A DNA stretch of 64,000 bases from Pseudomonas fluorescens (GTDB lineage: Bacteria > Pseudomonadota > Gammaproteobacteria > Pseudomonadales > Pseudomonadaceae). Positions within the stretch are counted from its first letter, which is position 1. Every line of letters begins with the position of its first letter. A program made the position numbers and the translations under genes. A model generated the notes under the pieces. The model made no database searches and was not told the origin of the DNA. It was given only the letters and a program-made list of their open reading frames with translations. This document shows positions 1 through 6,334 of this stretch, piece after piece. The stretch lies in contig NZ_CABVIY010000005.1 in assembly GCF_902498195.1 (NCBI RefSeq), positions 434,001 through 498,000 on the forward strand, written 5' to 3'.

Positions 1-17
1 GCGCTGGCTGCGCGTCG

Positions 18-1247
18 ATGCCTGCCAAGGGCGTTGATCCCCAGGTGTTGACGGGCGAGGCCCTGCTCGTCCGTTTCACCGCGCTGGATGCTTTTCTGAC
101 ACAGCATCAGGCCCTGTGGAAACCCCGGCCGTTCACTCATCTGCACCTGTCCTGGGAAACTTCCTACCCAGAGCTGGCCTCATGGCTACGCGGGCGGTCG
201 CTGGAGGACGCGGAAACTGCTCACAACCAACCCGCCTTACTGGGTGCGCCGGAGCCTTTTGCTTCGTTGGCGACGATGTCCCTTGCGCTAAGCGCTGTGG
301 ATGAATTGCCCGCCCATGCGCTGGAAGCCGCGAGCCATCGATTGAATGTCGACGTACCCGGCCGCAAGTGGCAACAGATCGAAGCCTTCGCCAGTCGATT
401 GCAATTCGCCGAGGCGCCCAAGCATTGGCTGGACTGGTGTTCCGGCAAAGGTCATTTGGGGCGGCGTTTGCTGCAACCCGGCCAACAGTTGACCTGCCTG
501 GAAGTCGACCCGGCCCTGGTTGCCAGTGGCCAGGCCCTCAGCCAACGGCACCAGTTACATGCGCTGCACGTCCAACAGGATGCACTCGCAGCCAATGCGG
601 CCACTTTGTTGAACGCCGGGTCCACCCCTGTCGCGCTCCACGCTTGCGGTGATCTGCATGTGCGTTTGATACAGCTCGCCAGTGCCGCAGGTTGCAAGCA
701 AATCGCCCTTTCCCCTTGCTGCTACAACCGGATCAAACTGACCCAGTACGCTACGATTTCCTCTGCCGCCCAAAGCTCTGTACTACAGCTATCCCTCGAC
801 GATCTCGGGCTACCGATGAGCGAAACAGTGACCGCTGGCGCACGCGTTCGACGCCAGCGTGACACTTCAATGGCCCGTCGCCTGGCATTCGACCTGTTGC
901 AACGACAGCTGCGCGGCGTCGACGAATACCTGCCGGCCCCTTCCCTGCCCAGCACATGGCTCGACAAACCCCTCGCCGATTACTGCCAGCACCTGGCCTC
1001 GCTCAAGGAGTTATCCACAATCGGCCCGCAGAATTGGCCTGCACTGGAAACCGCCGGTTGGCAACGCTTGGCGCAAGTGCGCAATCTGGAGTTGCTGCGC
1101 GGACTTTTCCGACGCCCATTGGAGCTTTGGCTGGTGCTCGACCGCGCGCTTTTCCTGCACGAGCAGGGCTACCGGGTTCAACTCGGCACCTTCTGCGAAA
1201 CAGCGCTCACTCCGCGTAATCTGCTGATAGTGGCGGAGCGCACTTAA
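18..1247 (+). CDS. SAM-dependent methyltransferase-like protein (possibly 5'-partial)
   Basis: A 409-residue protein whose middle carries a class I methyltransferase core: the glycine loop DWCSGKGHLGRRLL (about residue 140), an acidic LEVDP turn that would bind the SAM ribose, and the later ALHACGDL and LSPCCYN segments. This layout is typical of the GSTCD-like methyltransferase family (Methyltransf_32), whose substrate is unknown; an RNA target is only a guess. The reading frame stays open to the left edge and there is no clear ribosome binding site before the ATG at 18, so the true start may lie outside the window. It is followed by over 400 bases of non-coding sequence and is probably the last gene of its unit. 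Confidence 0.75.
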   Translation: MPAKGVDPQVLTGEALLVRFTALDAFLTQHQALWKPRPFTHLHLSWETSYPELASWLRGRSLEDAETAHNQPALLGAPEPFASLATMSLALSAVDELPAHALEAASHRLNVDVPGRKWQQIEAFASRLQFAEAPKHWLDWCSGKGHLGRRLLQPGQQLTCLEVDPALVASGQALSQRHQLHALHVQQDALAANAATLLNAGSTPVALHACGDLHVRLIQLASAAGCKQIALSPCCYNRIKLTQYATISSAAQSSVLQLSLDDLGLPMSETVTAGARVRRQRDTSMARRLAFDLLQRQLRGVDEYLPAPSLPSTWLDKPLADYCQHLASLKELSTIGPQNWPALETAGWQRLAQVRNLELLRGLFRRPLELWLVLDRALFLHEQGYRVQLGTFCETALTPRNLLIVAERT

Positions 1248-1622
1248 AGCATCGCCGCCTGTGGATAACTCTGTTGATGAAAATATCGTGGATCCAATAT
1301 TTACAGCTGTATCAGGGGTGAAACGACACTGTTCAGAATTCGTACACCCGGATAAAAAACCCGAAAAACAGTGATTTGCGATCGGATGAGAACGGATCCA
1401 CAAATTCGTCATATAGGCCGTGCTTCGCGAATCCGGTTGTGCATAAGCGCTGGCTCAAAAGAACATAACCACAGAACCAAAGGGCTGTTCGAGCAGAAAA
1501 GGCACACATCAGTCAGCAAGAGACCGTGCCCGGAGATGACCTGAAAAGCGCAGAACAAGGCGACAGACGAGTCGTATCCGTCCACGACAAAGCCTCGCGT
1601 AAAAATAGTCTGAATTCAGGGG
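1248..1622. other. Intergenic region before tRNA-Thr
   Basis: About 375 bases without a convincing gene. It opens with a perfect DnaA-box-like 9-mer (TGTGGATAA, 1260-1268). The same 9-mer occurs in the other orientation at 1011-1019 inside the preceding gene. No terminator with a T-run is visible for the upstream gene. Confidence 0.5.
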
Positions 1623-1650
1623 TTTACAGAACCAAACCAATCGCTATAAT
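1623..1650 (+). promoter_or_regulatory. Sigma-70 promoter of tRNA-Thr
   Basis: TTTACA (1623-1628), a 16-base spacer and a consensus TATAAT (1645-1650), placed 14 bases before the first tRNA base. The spacing suits a strong stable-RNA promoter. Confidence 0.7.
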
Positions 1651-1663
1651 CGTCGCCCAACAC

Positions 1664-1739
<76 letters not shown>

Positions 1740-1748
1740 TACAAAACG

Positions 1749-1780
1749 AAGGCTCGCAGAAATGCGGGCCTTTGTTGTTT
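1749..1780 (+). terminator. Rho-independent terminator of tRNA-Thr
   Basis: Stem AAGGCTCGCA / TGCGGGCCTT with a GAAA loop followed by TGTTGTTT, starting 10 bases after the tRNA CCA end. Confidence 0.8.
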
Positions 1781-1801
1781 CTGGGATTCGGTGTCGTTCA
1801 A

Positions 1802-2467
1802 TCAAAATTTCAGGCGAAACACCGTTCGCCACATGTTTTTGAGCACCGATCGCTGGTGCTTCTTCCAGTTGCGTTCCCACCATTCATCCTCATTGATGGC
1901 CACTGAGAGAATATTGCTGCCTGCCACAGCCGCTGCGTGCTGGCGGAAAAGCATGGGGAAAACACAATGTTGTTTTATTCGCTGTTTGAATACGACGTCT
2001 ACAGGCGTTCCGGAATAAGACGTTTCGGCCAGGACCTGACAGCCCTCGCGCGAGATGATGTAGGCGTGAAGCGCAACGATTTTTCCACGTGCAATGAACG
2101 GAAACCAGGTCAGCCAGGTGCGGCCCATGCTGTAGCCCAGATGCAGCGTCTGGAATTTTTTTCCTCGGATGAACCGATTGACCCACCGAACCTGCATGGC
2201 GCAAAACCTGTACGGTTTCGCGTCGTCCTCGAAGATTAGAATTCTCTGCCAATGTTCGGCCAAGGCCATTTTGACGAGCGCCTGGTGCGACTCGTAACAA
2301 CCCTGGACCGGATCACTGCTGCGCTGCGCAATAAAGAATTCAATCGGGTTGGAAATCAGCGGTGCGACGGTCCGTTGAAACAATGCCCGCCTGTCTTCGC
2401 GTTCACTCAGTGAAATACAGAACACGCGATCCACGTCAAAAAAGACCCTATCGAAAGTGGTTACCAT
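1802..2467 (-). CDS. Glycosyltransferase family 25 (LPS-type) protein
   Basis: About 221 residues. The N-terminus has the family opening VFCISLSEREDRR (hydrophobic strand, then a D/E-R-R turn), and the middle has the ILIFEDDA acidic motif of GT25 enzymes, which transfer galactose or related sugars during lipopolysaccharide or collagen-type glycosylation. No signal peptide or membrane span is seen, so it should act in the cytoplasm on an LPS or surface-glycan acceptor. I chose ATG 2467; a TTG directly before it and weak Shine-Dalgarno sequence leave the start uncertain. The gene looks less GC-rich than its neighbours, stands alone and faces the 3' end of tRNA-Thr, which suggests acquisition by transfer. 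No tRNA-derived direct repeat marks an element boundary. Confidence 0.75.
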   Translation of the reverse strand: MVTTFDRVFFDVDRVFCISLSEREDRRALFQRTVAPLISNPIEFFIAQRSSDPVQGCYESHQALVKMALAEHWQRILIFEDDAKPYRFCAMQVRWVNRFIRGKKFQTLHLGYSMGRTWLTWFPFIARGKIVALHAYIISREGCQVLAETSYSGTPVDVVFKQRIKQHCVFPMLFRQHAAAVAGSNILSVAINEDEWWERNWKKHQRSVLKNMWRTVFRLKF

Positions 2468-2673
2468 CAATGACGGTCCAGTTCTGACGGGGCGTTCGAT
2501 TGACCGTTGTGAACTCGACGGCGATGCAACTTCAAGTACTGCAATCGAAATCCCTCAGTGACCCTCCGTAGCCACGCGCCACGGGAAAGAATCAATGATC
2601 ATTGGGAGTTCGATACTGCGTATGTCAGACACTTCTGAAAATGTTGACCATCACATCTGAAGCGGAAACAACA

Positions 2674-2705
2674 AAGCCCTCGTATTGCTACGAGGGCTTG
2701 GTTGT
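2674..2705 (-). terminator. Terminator of the tautomerase-FrnE-SDR operon
   Basis: Perfect 11-bp stem AAGCCCTCGTA / TACGAGGGCTT with a 4-base loop. Read on the minus strand it is followed by TGTTGTTT, and it lies just after the SDR stop codon. The roughly 200 bases between it and the glycosyltransferase start show no gene. Confidence 0.8.
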
Positions 2706-2728
2706 TTCTACCGTTTGAAGTTCAGGGC

Positions 2729-3439
2729 TTAGTGACCTGCGCTCTGGCCACCATCCACGTGCAGGATTTCGCCGGTGACGAACTTGGCGCCGTCCAGGTA
2801 CACGACTGCGTTGGCGATGTCATCGATGTCGCCCATGTGACCGACCGGGTGCAAGGCGCCCAGTGCGGCGTGGGTTTCTTCGCCGTGCATCGGGGTCTTG
2901 ATGATGCCAGGCGAAACAGCGTTTACCCGAATGCCGCGCTTGGCGTATTCGATCGCCAGGGATTTGGTCGCCGCGTTCAGGCCACCTTTGGTCAGCGAGG
3001 CCAGTACCGATGGCACGCCGTCGATGGCGTGGTCGACCAGGCTGGTGGTGATGTTGACGACGTGGCCGCTGCCCTGTTTTTCCATCTCGGCGATGGCCAG
3101 TTGGGTAATGTAGAAGAAGCCATTGACGTTGACCGACAGCACGTTGGCGTAGTCTTCAGCGGTGTACTGGGTGAACGGCTTGGCAATGAAGATCCCGGCG
3201 TTGTTGACCAGGGTGTCGATACGGCCAAAACGTGCGATGGCTTCGCGAATCACCCGTTGAGCGGTTGCCGGTTCGCCGATGTCGCCGGCCACGGTGAGGA
3301 TGTCCGGGTCGGTGGACGGCTTGATCGAACGCGAGGTCGCGACGATCTGGTAGCCGAGTTCACGGAAGGCCTTGACCATGCCGTCGCCGAGACCTTGGGA
3401 TGCGCCAGTGATGACGATGACTTTTTTCGAATTGCTCAT
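2729..3439 (-). CDS. Short-chain dehydrogenase/reductase lacking the catalytic tyrosine
   Basis: A 236-residue SDR with a clear NAD(P)-binding motif TGASQGLG (residues 11-18), an NNAG motif near residue 82 and the usual C-terminal GEILHVDGGQS. Where classical SDRs have the catalytic YxxxK, this protein reads PSVLASLTKGG: the lysine is present but the tyrosine position is Ala or Leu. It may be a binding or regulatory SDR, or use another acid. The start is the ATG with AGAGG 8 bases upstream; an in-frame codon 18 bases earlier lacks a ribosome site. It is the last gene of an operon, 42 bases after the FrnE-like gene, and ends at a terminator. The substrate is unknown; neighbours suggest quinones or reactive carbonyls. 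Confidence 0.85.
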   Translation of the reverse strand: MSNSKKVIVITGASQGLGDGMVKAFRELGYQIVATSRSIKPSTDPDILTVAGDIGEPATAQRVIREAIARFGRIDTLVNNAGIFIAKPFTQYTAEDYANVLSVNVNGFFYITQLAIAEMEKQGSGHVVNITTSLVDHAIDGVPSVLASLTKGGLNAATKSLAIEYAKRGIRVNAVSPGIIKTPMHGEETHAALGALHPVGHMGDIDDIANAVVYLDGAKFVTGEILHVDGGQSAGH

Positions 3440-3481
3440 GATGTAGACCTCTAACAATAATGGGATTTGAAATGGGGTGAA

Positions 3482-4138
3482 TCAGGCTTCAGCAGGGGCC
3501 GACGCCATTTGTCTCAACATTTGTTCGTAGTACTCGACTGACTGCGATCCAGACACCAGGTGACGGCCGTTCAGCACCATGGCCGGGACCGAATTGATGC
3601 CGTGCTGGCGGTAAAACTCCTCAAGCTCACGCACTTCGTCAGCGAACGCGCCAGACACCAGCACCTCGCGTGCCCGGGTTTCGTCCAACCCGGCTTCACC
3701 CGCCAACCGCACCAGCGTCTGCTGATCACTCGGGTTCTGGCCTTCGCTGAAGTAAGCGCGCAGCAGGATCTTCTTCAGCGCCACCTGGCGTCCCTCTTCC
3801 AGCGCCCAAAGCAACAACCGGTGAGCGTCGAAGGTGTTGTAGAAGTGAGTACGTTTTTCCAGGTCGAACTTGAAGCCGAGGGCCGCACCGCGCTCAATCT
3901 GCATCGCTTTACCGGCAGCGACGTCCTGGGCTGTGCGCCCGTATTTGCGCATCAGGTGCTCGACGGCTTTTTCGCCCTCGGCCGGCATGTTCGGGTTCAG
4001 CTCGAAAGGCTTGTAGGTCAGCTGCACCGAAATGTCGCCCGACACGTTCTCGATTGCCTGCTCCAGCGCTGTTGCCCCCAGCGCGCACCATGGGCACACC
4101 ACATCGGAGACGAAATCGATGGTCACCGCGGCCGTCAT
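3482..4138 (-). CDS. DsbA-family FrnE-like oxidoreductase
   Basis: A 218-residue thioredoxin-fold protein with the redox motif CPWC at residues 15-18, an inserted all-alpha region in the middle and the cis-Pro segment NSVPAMVLNGR near residue 185. It ends with the GSQSVEYYEQML helix typical of the FrnE / 2-hydroxychromene-2-carboxylate-isomerase-like branch. There is no signal peptide, so it works in the cytoplasm, probably as a thiol-disulfide or glutathione-linked isomerase. Its ATG overlaps the tautomerase stop by 4 bases (ATGA), indicating translational coupling. FrnE relatives are linked to oxidative-stress tolerance; the exact substrate cannot be told from sequence. Confidence 0.88.
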   Translation of the reverse strand: MTAAVTIDFVSDVVCPWCALGATALEQAIENVSGDISVQLTYKPFELNPNMPAEGEKAVEHLMRKYGRTAQDVAAGKAMQIERGAALGFKFDLEKRTHFYNTFDAHRLLLWALEEGRQVALKKILLRAYFSEGQNPSDQQTLVRLAGEAGLDETRAREVLVSGAFADEVRELEEFYRQHGINSVPAMVLNGRHLVSGSQSVEYYEQMLRQMASAPAEA

Positions 4139-4353
4139 GACTGCCCCTCTTCCGCCAGTTGCTTGCGGTACTGAGTGGTCGTGATCCCGGCGTAGCCCCA
4201 GTTGTCGGTGTCGACTTCTTCGATCACGATGTGGGTCAGGTCAGGGCGCTTGTTGAGGACGCGTTCCAGTGTTTCAGTGATTTCGGCGATCACCTGAGCT
4301 TTCTGCTCAGTGGTAACCCCGTCGCGGGTGATGCGGACACTTACGAAAGGCAT
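4135..4353 (-). CDS. 4-oxalocrotonate tautomerase family protein
   Basis: A 72-residue small tautomerase. Proline follows the initiator Met (MPFVSVRI), so the processed protein would have the catalytic N-terminal Pro of the 4-OT superfamily, and the helix GVTTEQKAQVIAEIT and the VIEEVDTDNWGYAG strand also match. Such proteins interconvert keto/enol forms of small 2-oxo acids, usually as hexamers. It is the first gene of the operon with the FrnE-like and SDR genes, with GGAGA before the ATG. A strong palindrome about 130 bases upstream (4477-4498) is a likely operator for the whole unit. Confidence 0.88.
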   Translation of the reverse strand: MPFVSVRITRDGVTTEQKAQVIAEITETLERVLNKRPDLTHIVIEEVDTDNWGYAGITTTQYRKQLAEEGQS

Positions 4354-4476
4354 TGAGGAATCTCCAGTGACCTTCCCGTCTGGATGATGGGAGAGGCGTT
4401 GGAGCTCAATGTAGGCAGTTAGCTGGAGGGGATAAAGATGGGAACGGGAACATCATTAGTTACGTGGTGTAATTTA

Positions 4477-4498
4477 TTTGAAAGACGTTTCAAACGTC
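4477..4498. promoter_or_regulatory. Overlapping palindromic operator candidate
   Basis: Two interlocked perfect palindromes: TTTGAAA-GACG-TTTCAAA (4477-4494) and GACGTTT-C-AAACGTC (4484-4498). They lie upstream of the tautomerase operon and downstream of oprD, and have no T-run of a terminator. This looks like a dimeric repressor or activator site; the binding protein is not identifiable here. Confidence 0.5.
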
Positions 4499-4540
4499 GC
4501 GCGATATTTTTTGCAGCGAAATCTCACAAATTGCAGGCAC

Positions 4541-4570
4541 AAAAAAGCCCCGAACCAGTCGGGGCTTTCC
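4541..4570 (-). terminator. Terminator of oprD-family gene
   Basis: Stem AAAGCCCCGA / TCGGGGCTTT with a 5-base loop; on the minus strand it ends in TTTTTTG. It lies about 45 bases after the porin stop codon. Confidence 0.8.
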
Positions 4571-4615
4571 TTAGTGACGAGCCTTTGAATCAGGCCTCAA
4601 CACCGCAACCCATCA

Positions 4616-5902
4616 TCAGAAAATGTTGATCGGGTAATCCACGAACACGCGCAATTCGTTACCGCTGACGTTGTATTCGCTCGACTTCTGCGACACGCGC
4701 AGCACCGAACTACGCAGTTTCACGCTCAGGTCTTTGGCCGGGCCGCTCTGCACGACGTATTTGAACTGGTTGAAGATTTCGCGCTCGGTACCGCCTTCGC
4801 TGGTGGAGGTGGTGATGTTGTCGCCACGCACGTAGGCGAAGTTGTAGCTCAGGCCCGGGATGCCGAAGGTGCTGAAGTCCAGGCCATAGCCCAGTTGCCA
4901 GCTGCGTTCGTCTTCGGCGTTGAAGTCGGACCAGTAGGAGTTGGCCAGGTAGATGGTGTTGCCGCCGTCGCCGACACGGTTCTGGCCTTTCTGGTAGCCG
5001 CCGTAGGCATAGCCCAGGTTGCTGTCGCCCGTGCTGCGCTGGTAACCGAGGGTGAACGAGTGAGGGCCAGTGGCGTAGGTGCCCGCCAGGCTCCAGATTT
5101 TGTTGTCGTCGCCGGTTGCACCGACTTCGCGGACGTAGGAGTCGTCCAGCTTGGTGCGGTAGCCGTTGAAGTCCAGGGTCAGGGACTGATCCTTGGCGAG
5201 CGGGAACACGTAGTTGGCGTTCACGTACTGTTTCTTCAGAACGTCTTCCACGTCGGACGCGTACAGGGAAGCCTTGAATTGTTCGGTGAACTGATAGCTA
5301 CCGCCCAACACGTTGATCGACTTCAGGCCACCGCTGTCACGGCCTTCGGCGCTTTTGCGCGATTCGGCGGTGAAGCGACCGGCGTTCAGTTCCAGGCCCT
5401 TGATCTCCTTGGAGGTGATCAGGGTACCGGTGTAGCTCTCTGGCAGCAGGCGCACGTTGTCGTAGCTCAATACTGGCAGGGCCGGCATCTGGTCGCCGTA
5501 GGTCAGTGTTGTGCTCGACAGACGGAACTTGACCGCTGCGCCACCCTTGGACAGGTCATTGGCCGCGCTGCCGCTATCGCCCTGTTTGAAGAAGTCGATA
5601 CCACCGGCGCCGCTACGGCCCTTGCCGCCGTCCAGGCGCAGTGCGTACAGACCGAAGGCGTCCACACCCACGCCCACGGTGCCCTGAGTGAAACCGGACG
5701 AGAACGTACCGATGGCCGCTTGGCCCCACTCGGCTTTGTCTTCGTTACCGTTCTTGTAGTCACGGTTGATGTAAGCGTTGCGCAGCAGCACTTTGAGGCT
5801 GCTGTCTTCGACAAATCCCTTGGATTCGGCCTGGTCGTTAGCCATGGCCTGTGAAGCGCTCAAAATCCCCAGAGCGATCAGGCTGATTCGCTTGTTCAAC
5901 AT
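4616..5902 (-). CDS. OprD-family outer-membrane porin
   Basis: A 428-residue precursor with a signal peptide ending near AMAND (about residue 21) and the alternating pattern of an 18-stranded beta-barrel. OprD-family hallmarks are the N-terminal GFVEDSSLKVLLRNAYINRDY stretch (internal residues about 29-49), a long GGAAVKFRLSSTTLTYGDQMP segment and a C-terminal phenylalanine. OprD porins admit small substrates such as basic amino acids (OccD) or carboxylates (OccK); the substrate here cannot be assigned. The ATG is preceded by AAGGA. It is monocistronic with its own terminator and is divergent from the TonB receptor gene. Upstream lie two operator-like palindromes and a terminator that would stop a minus-strand transcript before oprD. 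Confidence 0.92.
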   Translation of the reverse strand: MLNKRISLIALGILSASQAMANDQAESKGFVEDSSLKVLLRNAYINRDYKNGNEDKAEWGQAAIGTFSSGFTQGTVGVGVDAFGLYALRLDGGKGRSGAGGIDFFKQGDSGSAANDLSKGGAAVKFRLSSTTLTYGDQMPALPVLSYDNVRLLPESYTGTLITSKEIKGLELNAGRFTAESRKSAEGRDSGGLKSINVLGGSYQFTEQFKASLYASDVEDVLKKQYVNANYVFPLAKDQSLTLDFNGYRTKLDDSYVREVGATGDDNKIWSLAGTYATGPHSFTLGYQRSTGDSNLGYAYGGYQKGQNRVGDGGNTIYLANSYWSDFNAEDERSWQLGYGLDFSTFGIPGLSYNFAYVRGDNITTSTSEGGTEREIFNQFKYVVQSGPAKDLSVKLRSSVLRVSQKSSEYNVSGNELRVFVDYPINIF

Positions 5903-5986
5903 TTTATTTTTTTCCTTAATACGGGTTGATACGCGCTGCGCCCAACAGTAGAAACGGCGCTTTGGCGCTCTTTTTTCACCTTAAAA

Positions 5987-6023
5987 CAAAAAGGCCCGCG
6001 CACGAGCGAATCGTGGCGGGCCT
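5987..6023 (-). terminator. Terminator upstream of oprD, end of a separate minus-strand transcript
   Basis: AGGCCCGC/GCGGGCCT plus CACGA/TCGTG form a 13-bp stem with one bulged G and a 5-base loop; on the minus strand it runs into TTTTTGTTTT. It lies about 85 bases before the oprD start codon, so it would end a short transcript rather than a known gene, or act as an oprD leader attenuator. Confidence 0.65.
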
Positions 6024-6049
6024 ATTTGTAATTTTAAGAGTCATGGCGG

Positions 6050-6106
6050 TTAGCCACAGGCGTTGGCCGAATCGTAGCCGCGCCCCTGACGTTGTGTCAA
6101 TTTCAT
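6050..6106 (-). CDS. Candidate 18-residue leader or small ORF upstream of oprD
   Basis: Reads MKLTQRQGRGYDSANACG and stops 26 bases before the terminator at 5987-6023. An AGAAG stretch precedes the ATG at a plausible distance. The order ATG, short peptide, terminator, then oprD resembles a leader-peptide attenuator or a small independent mRNA. No family is recognised and the length is too small for statistical support, so this is tentative. Confidence 0.25.
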   Translation of the reverse strand: MKLTQRQGRGYDSANACG

Positions 6107-6165
6107 GAATCTTCTGTATGTAGGCGAAAATCGTCTAAGAAATGGCTTTACTTGGCAGGAAATTT

Positions 6166-6244
6166 CAATTGTTTCCAATTTAAGACGCCTGTAAATGATT
6201 GGACACGACGAAAGTAACAATCTAGACATAATTGGAAACAATCA
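6166..6244. promoter_or_regulatory. Twin operator-like palindromes between oprD and TonB receptor genes
   Basis: AATTGTTTCCAATT (6167-6180) and AATTGGAAACAATC (6230-6243) are near-mirror copies of one site, each itself a short inverted repeat (AATTG-N4-CAATT), with starts 63 bases apart in the shared control region of two divergent genes. This suggests a regulator binding twice, perhaps with looping. I did not find a convincing Fur box here. Confidence 0.45.
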
Positions 6245-6334
6245 ATCAGAGGAACATTTCAAGAATAATTAACGGAAGTAAATAGCAAGCATTACCATTC
6301 GCACCCTGCACGCTACACCCTAAAAATCCTACGG

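Noticed and set aside
6241..6334. A Fur box before the TonB receptor gene
   Set aside because: I compared the AT-rich stretch with the 19-bp Fur consensus and found too few matches to claim a site.
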